From: Patiriisocius marinistellae
GTDB taxonomy: Bacteria > Bacteroidota > Bacteroidia > Flavobacteriales > Flavobacteriaceae
Length of the DNA: 64,000 nucleotides
Assembly (NCBI RefSeq): GCF_009014635.1
Contig: NZ_BKCF01000005.1
Location: 186,001 to 250,000, forward strand
Direction of reading: 5' to 3'
Below are positions 8,847 through 17,103 of this stretch, in pieces (the stretch's first letter is position 1; each line of letters opens with the position of its first letter). Position numbers and translations under genes: made by a program. The notes beneath the pieces are model-generated. The model had not been told where the DNA came from and did no database searches. It worked only from the letters and a program-made list of their open reading frames with translations.

Positions 8847-8854
8847 TACCTTTG
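8847..8854 (+). promoter_or_regulatory. -7 promoter element for trkA-trkH
   Basis: TACCTTTG matches TAnnTTTG, 24 bases before the trkA ATG. It is followed by CACC, as at the ubiE promoter. Confidence 0.55.
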
Positions 8855-8878
8855 CACCATTATTCGTAAGAACTTTCT

Positions 8879-10228
8879 ATGAAAATTATAATCGCCGGTG
8901 CCGGTGAAGTGGGGTTTCATTTAGCTAAATTATTATCTTTTGAATCTCAAGATATTACATTAATTGATACAGACCGAGAATCATTAGCATATGCTGATAC
9001 GCATCTTGACATTAGAGTTGTGCGCGGTGATGCAACTTCTATAAGAGTTTTAGAGGAGAGTAATATTCAAAGTATAGATTTAGTTATCGCTGTTACTTCT
9101 TCTGAAACTACTAATATTACAGTATGCGTTTTAGCAAAACAATTAGGCGCAAAAAAGACGATTGCTAGAATAAGTAATACCGAATTTATCGAAAGAAAAG
9201 ATGAGGTAGGTTTTACAAAATTTGGAATTGACGAGCTCATCTCCCCAGAATCTTTAGCTGCAAACGAAATAGAACTACTACTTAATCAAAGTGCTTTTAA
9301 TGACTCTTATGAATTTGAAGGCGGTGCTTTAACAATGATTGGGCTTAGTCTTTCTAGAACAAATGCATTTGTAGATAGAACTATAAAAGAAGTAGGGGCT
9401 ATGTTTCCTAATTTAGAATATGCGCCAATTGCTATGCAACGTTTTGGGACACAATATACATTGATACCTCGTGGTGATACAAAGTTTAAAGAAGGTGATC
9501 AAGTATATTTTATTACAACAAAAGAAGGGTTGAACGAAATCTATACTATTATTGGTAAAGAGCGTAAAGAGATAAAAAATGTGATGATATTGGGCGGAGG
9601 TAACATTGGTTACAAAACAGCCAGAGACCTTTGTCATAATAAGTTTAAAGTTAAACTTATTGAGAATAATAAAGACAGAGCTTTTGAAGTAGCTGATGAT
9701 ATTCCTAGCTGTTTAGTGATTAATGGAGATGGCCGTAATGTTGATTTGCTCACCGAAGAAGATCTACAAGAAATGGATGCTTTTGTGAGTGTAACAGGAA
9801 ATAGCGAAACAAATATTATGTCTTGCTTAGTAGCAAAAAGTAAAGGGGTGGGAAAAGCAATTGCTCTAGTTGAAAATATGGATTATTTTCAATTGTCTCA
9901 CAGTATAGGTATTGATACTTTAATTAATAAAAAGTTATTAGCAGCAAATAATATTTTTAGATATATCCGCAAAGGAGAAGTTGTTGCGATGACTAAGCTA
10001 AATAATATGAATGCTGAGTTGCTTGAGTTTGTAGTAACATCAACATCAAAAGTAAGCGGAAAAAAAATAAAAGATATTGAAGTACCCCGCTCGGCTATAA
10101 TTGGTGGAATCGTTCGTCAAGGCGAAGGTCTAATTCCACTTGGAGATTTTAAGATTGAAATAAATGATCGTGTGGTTGTTTGTTGTCTACCACAATCAAT
10201 TAATAAAGTTGAAAAACTTTTTATATAA
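8879..10228 (+). CDS. trkA: Trk potassium transporter peripheral subunit TrkA
   Basis: The 449-residue product is the cytoplasmic NAD(H)-binding gate regulator of the Trk potassium channel. It has the usual duplicated plan: a first RCK-N domain starting with IIAGAGEVGFHLA (residues 3-15), an RCK-C domain, a second Rossmann domain starting at about residue 232 (VMILGGGNIGYKTARDL), and a second RCK-C domain at the end. The length is typical. Its stop codon overlaps the trkH start by one base (TAATG), so the two subunits are probably translationally coupled. A -7 element lies just upstream. Confidence 0.96.
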   Translation: MKIIIAGAGEVGFHLAKLLSFESQDITLIDTDRESLAYADTHLDIRVVRGDATSIRVLEESNIQSIDLVIAVTSSETTNITVCVLAKQLGAKKTIARISNTEFIERKDEVGFTKFGIDELISPESLAANEIELLLNQSAFNDSYEFEGGALTMIGLSLSRTNAFVDRTIKEVGAMFPNLEYAPIAMQRFGTQYTLIPRGDTKFKEGDQVYFITTKEGLNEIYTIIGKERKEIKNVMILGGGNIGYKTARDLCHNKFKVKLIENNKDRAFEVADDIPSCLVINGDGRNVDLLTEEDLQEMDAFVSVTGNSETNIMSCLVAKSKGVGKAIALVENMDYFQLSHSIGIDTLINKKLLAANNIFRYIRKGEVVAMTKLNNMNAELLEFVVTSTSKVSGKKIKDIEVPRSAIIGGIVRQGEGLIPLGDFKIEINDRVVVCCLPQSINKVEKLFI

Positions 10229-11733
10229 TGCCTTTTTATAAAAAAGTAAATTATAAAATTATTACCCACCTCATGGGGCTCCTGCTTGCAGTAAATGGTG
10301 GTTTTATGTTGTTATCATCTTTAGTAAGTTTTTTCTATAAAGACGGCGTTTTTAAAGAGATGGTGTTTTCTGGAGTTTTGACAATGGTACTAGGAGGAGT
10401 GATTATGCTCTTGACTCGCAATCATAAAAAAGAAATCGTAAAAAGAGATGGTTATATTATTGTTTCTTTAGGTTGGGTCATTATGTCGCTTGCGGGAACA
10501 GCTCCTTATATTTTTACAGGTGCTATTCCCAGTTTTACAAATGCTTTTTTTGAAACAATGAGTGGGTACTCCACAACAGGCGCTTCTATTCTATCTGATA
10601 TAGAAAGCCTACCAAAAGGTATTTTGTTTTGGAGAAGTATTACCCACTGGATAGGTGGGATGGGTATTATTGTTTTAGCCATTGCTATTTTACCATTATT
10701 GGGAATAGGAGGAATGCAACTATTTGCTGCTGAAGCACCAGGTCCTGGAGGAGATAAATTACACCCTCGAATTACTGATACGGCTAAGCGTCTATGGCTT
10801 ATCTATGTAGGGTATACTATTGCAGAAACTATATTGCTTAAGTTAGCTGGGATGAGCTTTTTTGATGCGATTAATCATTCCTTAAGTACCTTGAGCACAG
10901 GAGGATTTTCAACTAAAAATAATAGTGTTGCATATTGGAATGACACACCTCTAATACAATATATTATAATCTTTTTTATGTTTTTAGCAGGAACTAATTT
11001 TGTACTTAGCTACTATGCGTTTAAAGGTAGATTTAGTAAAATATTTAGAGATGAAGAATTTAAAGTATATAGTATAGTTATAGTTGCATTGACTACTATT
11101 GCAGCTTGTTTAATATACTTAGATGTTGATATGACTGCTAGTTCTATCGCACATCCCATGCTATTGGGTCAATTTGAGAGTGGTCTTCGTCATGCTTTAT
11201 TTCAGGTATTAGCTATTGTTACCACTACAGGTTTTGTTACAGCTGATTATGCTGTGTGGACCCCATTACTTACAATTTTCTTTTTCGGTTTAATGTTTTT
11301 AGGAGGTTCTTCAGGATCAACAGCAGGAGGAATTAAAATTGTGCGTCACTTAATTATGATTAAAAACGGACTCATGGAATTTAAACGCACATTACATCCT
11401 AATGCGATTATTCCAGTTCGTTATAATAATAAGTCTGTACAACAACCTATTGTTTTTAACATACTTGGTTTTTTTATATTATATATGCTCTCTTTTATTG
11501 TAGGGGTATTAGTATTCTCTGCGCTGGGCTTGGATTTTCAAACAGCACTCGGTGGCGCTGCCTCAACATTAGGAAACGTAGGTCCCGCGTTAGGTGATTT
11601 AGGACCGGTTAATAATTATGGAGAATTGCCGTCCGCAGCAAAATGGTGGGCTTCATTTTTAATGCTCATTGGTAGATTAGAGCTATTTACGGTTCTTATT
11701 TTATTTACACCCTTCTTTTGGAGAAATAGATAA
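10228..11733 (+). CDS. trkH: Trk potassium transporter membrane subunit TrkH/TrkG
   Basis: The 501-residue integral membrane protein forms the potassium-conducting pore. The four selectivity-filter loops of the M1-P-M2 repeats can be read in order: MSGYSTTGASIL, LSTLSTGGFSTKN, VTTTGFVTADY and AASTLGNVGPALGDL. About ten hydrophobic helices are present. The length is typical for the family. Together with TrkA it gives a complete uptake system, relevant for a marine cell that balances sodium and potassium. It converges on the OmpA-type gene with a 32-base gap. Confidence 0.95.
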   Translation: MPFYKKVNYKIITHLMGLLLAVNGGFMLLSSLVSFFYKDGVFKEMVFSGVLTMVLGGVIMLLTRNHKKEIVKRDGYIIVSLGWVIMSLAGTAPYIFTGAIPSFTNAFFETMSGYSTTGASILSDIESLPKGILFWRSITHWIGGMGIIVLAIAILPLLGIGGMQLFAAEAPGPGGDKLHPRITDTAKRLWLIYVGYTIAETILLKLAGMSFFDAINHSLSTLSTGGFSTKNNSVAYWNDTPLIQYIIIFFMFLAGTNFVLSYYAFKGRFSKIFRDEEFKVYSIVIVALTTIAACLIYLDVDMTASSIAHPMLLGQFESGLRHALFQVLAIVTTTGFVTADYAVWTPLLTIFFFGLMFLGGSSGSTAGGIKIVRHLIMIKNGLMEFKRTLHPNAIIPVRYNNKSVQQPIVFNILGFFILYMLSFIVGVLVFSALGLDFQTALGGAASTLGNVGPALGDLGPVNNYGELPSAAKWWASFLMLIGRLELFTVLILFTPFFWRNR

Positions 11734-11765
11734 ACGCTACAATATATTAGTAGCAAAAAGTAAAG

Positions 11766-12575
11766 CTACTCAACATCTGTTATCATAATTTCTACACGTC
11801 TATCCTTAGTGTTGTTTTCTCCAGTGGGTTGTCTAAACGCCATTCCTTCATAGCGCATTCTTCTTCTTTCAATACCTTTTTTTCTTAGAAAATTGTAGAG
11901 TGCTTGAGCACGTGCTTCGCTTAAATTGTTTTTACCCGTTCGCACATTTATAAAATCGTTTCCTGGGCGTAGTGGGTCACCGCAGCATACATGGCCAATT
12001 AATTTAAATTTAATGTTAGCATTTTCTTTTAAAAAAATTGTCAATTTGTCAAGAGCATCTCTGCTTTCGTCCATAATGACATCTCTGTCTTGATAAAACA
12101 TAATGCCTTCAAGCGTAATTTTATCACCCTTCTTTAAACTACTTGTAAAAGAAGGTTTTTTCTTAGGAACAATAATTGGCTCAATAATAATATCACCAGC
12201 TTCTGGAATATGATCTTTTTTGTAATGTACTAAAATATCAACTCGTCTATTTTTAGCTGCATCTGTATCGAGTTCACCGTAACCTTGCGAAGAGATAATA
12301 GTAAACTCCCGTAGCAGGGCAGTCACATTTGCCGCACGTTCATTAGAAAGTTTTAAATTATACTCTGGACTTCCCAAACTATTAGTATATCCTTTTATAT
12401 GGATATCAAGTTCGTCCTTTTCTTCGGAAATATTAATGCCTTCAATAATCTGCAAATGTTGTGCACTTAGTCTAGCAGAATCATGCTCAAAATACAAAGA
12501 AAACTTTTGTTCCGTTTCTTGGCAAATTGCCAAAAGTGGAAATAATAAGAAGAATAGAAGATAAGTACGTTTCAA
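11766..12575 (-). CDS. OmpA-family protein with two tandem OmpA-like domains
   Basis: The 269-residue product has a signal peptide (cleavage near AICQE) and two peptidoglycan-binding OmpA_C-like domains. The first (about residues 25-120) carries the signature IHIKGYTNSLGSPEYNLKLS and ends KNRRVDI. The second (about 150-265) carries KLIGHVCCGDPLRPGND and LSEARAQALYNFLRKKG and ends TKDRRVEI. No barrel domain is present, so the protein is probably periplasmic and attached to the wall. It is a stand-alone gene upstream of nothing in its own direction except the convergent trkH. An iterated-motif copy lies inside at 12422. Confidence 0.85.
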   Translation of the reverse strand: MKRTYLLFFLLFPLLAICQETEQKFSLYFEHDSARLSAQHLQIIEGINISEEKDELDIHIKGYTNSLGSPEYNLKLSNERAANVTALLREFTIISSQGYGELDTDAAKNRRVDILVHYKKDHIPEAGDIIIEPIIVPKKKPSFTSSLKKGDKITLEGIMFYQDRDVIMDESRDALDKLTIFLKENANIKFKLIGHVCCGDPLRPGNDFINVRTGKNNLSEARAQALYNFLRKKGIERRRMRYEGMAFRQPTGENNTKDRRVEIMITDVE

Positions 12576-12652
12576 TGCTAAAATTTTGATCCAACTATAA
12601 AAATATAAAAATTAAAATAGATGACATTTAGGCTCACATTTCCGAAGCTATT

Positions 12653-13816
12653 TTATCCTGTTATTGTAATTCCTTTTGCTAATTTTTTTGCTTTTTCTGT
12701 AACTTCATTAATGTCACCATCAAGCGAATCATAAGTGACAACAACTCCCATTCTTCGATAAGGGCGGGAGGTGGGTTTTCCAAAAATTCTAAAATCTGTT
12801 TTTGATGCTTCGGCTAAAGTTTCTAATCCTTCAAATTTAGGCATATCTGAATTTTTTGATGCAAGCAATACAGCACTCGCTCCTATGCGTTCTTGAGTGA
12901 TTTCAGCAATTGGTAATCCTGTGATTGCACGAAGGTGTAATTCAAATTCATTAAAATTTTGAGTATTAGCTAGGGTAACCATTCCAGTATCATGAGGTCT
13001 TGGCGAAAGTTCAGAAAAATAAACGCCATCCTTACCTACAAAAAATTCAACTCCCCATATTCCATTACCTGTAAGTGAAGCTGTTACTTTAGCTGCCATG
13101 TCTTTAGCTGTTTGTAAATCTATGTCTTGCATGGCTGCTGGTTGCCAGCTTTCTTGATAATCACCTCTTTCTTGACGGTGTCCAATAGGAGGGCAAAAAA
13201 GCGTGTTACCGTTTTGTTGTGTGACAGTGAGTAGCGTAATTTCATAATCAAAGTTGATAAATGCTTCGACGATAACTTCGGCAACATCACCACGGGAGCC
13301 TTCTTGCGAGTAGTCCCAGGCCTTTTGAATGTCGCTTTCTGTTTTGATGGTGCTTTGGCCCTTTCCGCTGGAGGACATTAATGGTTTTACAACGCATGGC
13401 ATTCCTATGATTTCTACAGCTGCTTTAAGCTCGTTAGATGAGGTTGCGTATTTATAAGGTGCGGTTTTAAGGCTGAGTTCTTTCGCTGCTAAATCTCTAA
13501 TAGCCTTACGATTCATTGTATAATTTGCTGCTTTTGCAGAGGGTACAACTACATAGCCTTGCTTTTCGTATTCATAAAGCCTTTCTGTACGTATGGCTTC
13601 AATTTCAGGTACAATAAAGTCTGGTTTGTGCTTTTCAATAGTTGCGTCTAAGGCTTCGGCATCGAGCATATTAATAATCTCTTTTTCATGAGCAACTTGC
13701 ATACCGGGTGCGTGGTCATAACTGTCCACGGCAATAATATAGTGTCCTAGTCGTTGTGCGGAGATTATAAATTCTTTTCCTAACTCACCAGATCCTAACA
13801 AAAGTATTTTAGCCAT
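12653..13816 (-). CDS. purT: Formate-dependent phosphoribosylglycinamide formyltransferase
   Basis: The 387-residue ATP-grasp enzyme makes formyl-GAR from GAR, formate and ATP in purine synthesis, as a folate-free alternative to PurN. Visible elements are the N-terminal [13 protein letters not shown] loop, the ATP-grasp segment [14 protein letters not shown], the [16 protein letters not shown] strand and the catalytic [15 protein letters not shown] motif near residue 270. The length is close to the E. coli enzyme (392). It has a -7 element at 13851-13844. An exact iterated-motif copy in sense orientation lies 6 bases beyond its stop (12647-12638). Confidence 0.96.
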   Translation of the reverse strand: MAKILLLGSGELGKEFIISAQRLGHYIIAVDSYDHAPGMQVAHEKEIINMLDAEALDATIEKHKPDFIVPEIEAIRTERLYEYEKQGYVVVPSAKAANYTMNRKAIRDLAAKELSLKTAPYKYATSSNELKAAVEIIGMPCVVKPLMSSSGKGQSTIKTESDIQKAWDYSQEGSRGDVAEVIVEAFINFDYEITLLTVTQQNGNTLFCPPIGHRQERGDYQESWQPAAMQDIDLQTAKDMAAKVTASLTGNGIWGVEFFVGKDGVYFSELSPRPHDTGMVTLANTQNFNEFELHLRAITGLPIAEITQERIGASAVLLASKNSDMPKFEGLETLAEASKTDFRIFGKPTSRPYRRMGVVVTYDSLDGDINEVTEKAKKLAKGITITG

Positions 13817-13843
13817 AATTTCGAAAAATTTTAAAGATGAAAC

Positions 13844-13851
13844 AAAACTAC
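13844..13851 (-). promoter_or_regulatory. -7 promoter element for purT
   Basis: The reverse strand reads TAGTTTTG, an exact TAnnTTTG match 28 bases before the start. Confidence 0.45.
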
Positions 13852-13887
13852 TATTTTCAATGTATCTATCCTGTATAAGTAATAACT

Positions 13888-13923
13888 AAAAAAGCTCGTT
13901 GATTTATTTCAACGAGCTTTTTT
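13888..13923. terminator. Terminator after aspartate aminotransferase gene
   Basis: AAAAAAGCTCGTTGA pairs with TCAACGAGCTTTTTT around a short loop. T runs flank both directions. It lies about 20 bases beyond the aminotransferase stop. Confidence 0.9.
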
Positions 13924-13943
13924 ATTGTAGTTACATTTCGGTA

Positions 13944-15134
13944 TTAAGAAGTAAGTGCTTCTTTAATTTGTGCCATTGCTGTTGAAATGTCGTTTTCTGA
14001 TGCTGCATACGAAATACGAATACAATTAGGGTCGCCAAAAGCCTCGCCAGTCACAGTTGCTACTTTTGCGTGCTCTAAAAGATAGAGTGAAAAATCTGTC
14101 GCATTACTAATTGTAGTGCCACGAAGGGTTTTGCCAAAGTAAGCGGCAATATCTGGAAATACATAAAATGCTCCTTCTGGCTCATTTGTTTTAATATCTG
14201 GAATTTCAGAAAGAAGTCCCAAAATAAGTGCTCTTCTATTTTTAAAAGCATCCACCATATATTGAATTTTGCTAGGTGGATTTTCTAACGCAACTATTGT
14301 TGCCTTTTGTGCAATACAGTTTGCACCACTAGTTACTTGACCTTGCATTTTATTACACGCACGTGCAATATATTCTGGAGCCCCAATAAAGCCTATTCTC
14401 CATCCAGTCATTGAAAATGCTTTAGATACTCCATTTACAGTAACTGTACGATCATACATATCATCAAATTGTGCCATAGATACATGGTCACCAATGAAAT
14501 TGATATGTTCGTAAATTTCATCGCTTATTATGATGATTTTTGGGTATTTAACGAGTACATCTGCAAGTGCTCTCAACTCTTCTCTACTATAAACAGAGCC
14601 ACTTGGATTACAAGGTGAACTGTAAATAATCATTTTAGTTTTTGGAGTAATTGCAGCCTCTAACTCTTGAGGAGTTACTTTAAAATCGTTATTAATTGAC
14701 GTTTTAATTTCAACAGGTACACCACCAGCAACTTTGCTAATATCTCCATAACTTACCCAGAAAGGTGCGGGAAGTAATACTTCGTCGCCAGGGTTTAATA
14801 GTACTTGTGCTAAGTTGTATAATGATTGCTTTGCTCCGGTTGATACTACAATTTGAGATGGTTTATAATCCAGTCCATTATCACGCTTAAATTTTGTAAT
14901 AATTGCTTCTTTTAAATCACCATAACCATCTACGGGAGTGTATGAGTGAAAATCATCGTTTACAGCTTTGATGGCAGCATCTTTGACAAATTCGGGAATT
15001 GTAAAATCTGGTTCCCCTAGGCTTAGTCCTATTATTTTTTCGCCAGCTTCTTTTAGTTCTCTGGCTTTTGCTGCCATTGCAAGTGTGGCAGAAGTTGCCA
15101 TCTCGTTTATGCGGTTAGAAAGTTTGTTGTCCAT
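13944..15134 (-). CDS. Class I PLP-dependent aminotransferase (aspartate aminotransferase type)
   Basis: The 396-residue product is a fold-type I aminotransferase, probably aspartate:2-oxoglutarate. Hallmarks are SLGEPDFTIPEFV near the N-terminus, STGAKQSLYNLAQVLLNPGD, the conserved YSSPCNPSGSVYS, the SDEIYEHI aspartate, the PLP-lysine motif NGVSKAFSMTGWRIGFIG at about residue 237, and the substrate-carboxylate arginine in CIRISYA near the C-terminus. The length is typical of the thermophile-type (Ib) AspC. It begins 4 bases after the stop of the desaturase gene, so the two may share a transcript, although no pathway link is evident. Confidence 0.92.
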   Translation of the reverse strand: MDNKLSNRINEMATSATLAMAAKARELKEAGEKIIGLSLGEPDFTIPEFVKDAAIKAVNDDFHSYTPVDGYGDLKEAIITKFKRDNGLDYKPSQIVVSTGAKQSLYNLAQVLLNPGDEVLLPAPFWVSYGDISKVAGGVPVEIKTSINNDFKVTPQELEAAITPKTKMIIYSSPCNPSGSVYSREELRALADVLVKYPKIIIISDEIYEHINFIGDHVSMAQFDDMYDRTVTVNGVSKAFSMTGWRIGFIGAPEYIARACNKMQGQVTSGANCIAQKATIVALENPPSKIQYMVDAFKNRRALILGLLSEIPDIKTNEPEGAFYVFPDIAAYFGKTLRGTTISNATDFSLYLLEHAKVATVTGEAFGDPNCIRISYAASENDISTAMAQIKEALTS

Positions 15135-15138
15135 GTTT

Positions 15139-16239
15139 TTAAGCGGAAAGAGCGGGATTCATTCCCATTTGCTTTAAATGATTAAAATGTGCAATTAGTG
15201 CTTTTCTTGTTGTCTTATATTCATTGTAAGGCAGATTGAATTCAATAGCTGTCTCACGAACTATTTTTGAAATTTTTGTATAATGTACATGGCTAATATG
15301 TGGAAAAATATGGTGCTCTACTTGATGATTTAAACCACCCGTAAACCAATTCATTACTTTGTTTTTTGTTCCAAAGTTTACTGTTGTAAATAATTGATGA
15401 ATTGCCCATGTATTTTTCATAGTTCCAGAAGCGTCAGGTAATGGCATTGCAGCATCCTCCACGACATGTGCAAGTTGAAAAATGGTGCTTAAAATAACAC
15501 CTGCTACATAGTGCATAATGAAGAAGCCAATTAAAATTTTCCACCATGCAATGTCAAAAAATAATAATGGTACTACTATCCACATTCCAAAATAGATTAT
15601 TTTAGTGATTATTAAAATACTCCATTGTTTAGTGGGCTTCGGAAATTTACCAAAAGATAATTTTCTTTTTAAATATCTACTTGTCTGTTGAAAATCTGTT
15701 GTTAATGCCCAGTTGAAAGTAAGAAGACCATAAAGAAGAAAGCCATAATAATGCTGGAATTTATGCATTCTATTCCATTCTGCATGTTTAGAAAAACGAA
15801 GTACTCTTCCTGCTTCTAAGTCTTCGTCATGTCCATGAATGTTGGTATATGTATGGTGCAATACATTATGTTGTACTTGCCAGTTATATACATTTCCGGC
15901 TAGAATGTATATACTACTACCCATTATTTTATTAATCCATTTTTTTGAGGAATATGATCCATGATTTGCATCATGCATGACATTCATACCTATCCCAGCC
16001 ATTCCTACTCCCATTAAAATGGTAAATAAGAGTTGCGCCCACGTTGGAAAATTAAGGGTTAATAATAAAAAATATGGGGTAAGGTAAATTGCAAACATTA
16101 TCACCGTTTTTAGATGAAGTTTCCAGTTACCTGTGCGTTGTATGTTGTTCTCTTTAAAGTACGAGTTAACGCGCTTATTGAGCGTTCTAAAGAATTTTGC
16201 CGAATCTACTCTAGAAAATTTAAGTTGAGTCTCAGTCAC
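15139..16239 (-). CDS. Membrane fatty acid (acyl-lipid/acyl-CoA) desaturase
   Basis: The 366-residue di-iron membrane desaturase introduces a double bond in acyl chains, which helps membrane fluidity in the cold. The three histidine boxes are all present: MHDANHGSY, HNVLHHTYTN and NHQVEHHIFPHISH. The last box has the Q-x-x-H-H form of front-end/delta-6 or acyl-lipid desaturases. Hydrophobic pairs flank them (about residues 45-80 and 215-255). No cytochrome b5 domain is fused. The regiospecificity cannot be told from the sequence. It is divergent from rsmG and carries a -7 element at 16287-16280. Confidence 0.92.
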   Translation of the reverse strand: MTETQLKFSRVDSAKFFRTLNKRVNSYFKENNIQRTGNWKLHLKTVIMFAIYLTPYFLLLTLNFPTWAQLLFTILMGVGMAGIGMNVMHDANHGSYSSKKWINKIMGSSIYILAGNVYNWQVQHNVLHHTYTNIHGHDEDLEAGRVLRFSKHAEWNRMHKFQHYYGFLLYGLLTFNWALTTDFQQTSRYLKRKLSFGKFPKPTKQWSILIITKIIYFGMWIVVPLLFFDIAWWKILIGFFIMHYVAGVILSTIFQLAHVVEDAAMPLPDASGTMKNTWAIHQLFTTVNFGTKNKVMNWFTGGLNHQVEHHIFPHISHVHYTKISKIVRETAIEFNLPYNEYKTTRKALIAHFNHLKQMGMNPALSA

Positions 16240-16279
16240 GGTTCTGATTTTTAAAAGGTTTACACCTAAGTAGAAACAT

Positions 16280-16287
16280 CAAAAATA
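16280..16287 (-). promoter_or_regulatory. -7 promoter element for desaturase operon
   Basis: The reverse strand reads TATTTTTG, matching TAnnTTTG 41 bases before the desaturase start. Confidence 0.45.
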
Positions 16288-16341
16288 CATATCTATTGTT
16301 TAAAAGAAGTAATCATAATCATAAATTTATAATAGATGCAT

Positions 16342-16349
16342 TACTTTTG
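16342..16349 (+). promoter_or_regulatory. -7 promoter element for rsmG
   Basis: TACTTTTG matches TAnnTTTG 17 bases before the rsmG ATG at 16366. It lies downstream of an earlier in-frame ATG (16336), which argues that the later ATG is the true start. Confidence 0.55.
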
Positions 16350-16365
16350 TAACTTAAATTCATTT

Positions 16366-16995
16366 ATGGAAGAATTATTAGCATACTTTCCGCATTTAAG
16401 CGATGTTCAAAAAGAACAATTTTCTCAATTGTCTACTTTATATAAAGATTGGAATTTGAAAATTAATGTGGTTTCTAGAAAAGACATTGATGAGTTATAT
16501 GTTAGGCATGTACTTCATTCACTTGGAATTGCAAAGGTGCAGGAATTTATGCCTGGCGCAAAAATTTTAGATGTTGGTACTGGAGGGGGGTTTCCAGGTA
16601 TTCCGTTAGCAATTTTATTTCCAGAAACAAAATTTCACCTAGTTGATAGTATAGGCAAGAAAATTAAAGTTGTTGAGGAAGTAAGGGATGGTCTAAAGCT
16701 AGAAAATGTTAAAGTGACTAATGCGCGTGTTGAGACTATTGATGAAAATTTTGACTTTATTGTAAGTAGAGCAGTAGCTCAAATGGAAACATTTAACCAT
16801 TGGGTTAAAAGGAAAGTTGCTAAAAAAAGCAATCACGAATTATCTAACGGAATTTTGTATTTAAAAGGAGGCGATTTAACTGAAGAACTTGCAAATTTTC
16901 CTAAAGCGACTATTTATAAATTGTCTGAAATTTATAAAGAAGATTTTTTTGAAACAAAAACAGTTGTTCATTTGCCTTTAAAATATAAAGGATAA
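16366..16995 (+). CDS. rsmG: 16S rRNA (guanine-527-N7)-methyltransferase
   Basis: The 209-residue product methylates G527 of 16S rRNA. Loss of this modification gives low-level streptomycin resistance in other bacteria. The glycine-rich SAM site reads ILDVGTGGGFPGIPLA, with the family's INVVSRKDIDELYVRHVLHSL before it and FIVSRAVAQM after it. The start MEELLAYFPHLSD at 16366 is preferred over an ATG 30 bases upstream, because a promoter element lies between them and homologues begin this way. It is followed by the terminator at 17048-17080. Confidence 0.94.
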   Translation: MEELLAYFPHLSDVQKEQFSQLSTLYKDWNLKINVVSRKDIDELYVRHVLHSLGIAKVQEFMPGAKILDVGTGGGFPGIPLAILFPETKFHLVDSIGKKIKVVEEVRDGLKLENVKVTNARVETIDENFDFIVSRAVAQMETFNHWVKRKVAKKSNHELSNGILYLKGGDLTEELANFPKATIYKLSEIYKEDFFETKTVVHLPLKYKG

Positions 16996-17047
16996 ATTAA
17001 GACAGTTGTTTAAAGGTTAAGTTACATTTCTGAAGAAAAAAAACATT

Positions 17048-17080
17048 AAAAACCCTCGATGATTTCCATCGAGGGTTTTT
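17048..17080. terminator. Bidirectional terminator between rsmG and first Omp28-like gene
   Basis: AAAAACCCTCGATG pairs with CATCGAGGGTTTTT around a 5-base loop. It is a paralogue of the terminator at 19048-19080, differing at two stem pairs by compensatory changes. A single-mismatch copy of the iterated motif (ATTTCTGAAG, 17026-17035) lies next to it. Confidence 0.92.
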
Positions 17081-17103
17081 AGGTATAACTAAGAATTTAA
17101 TAA

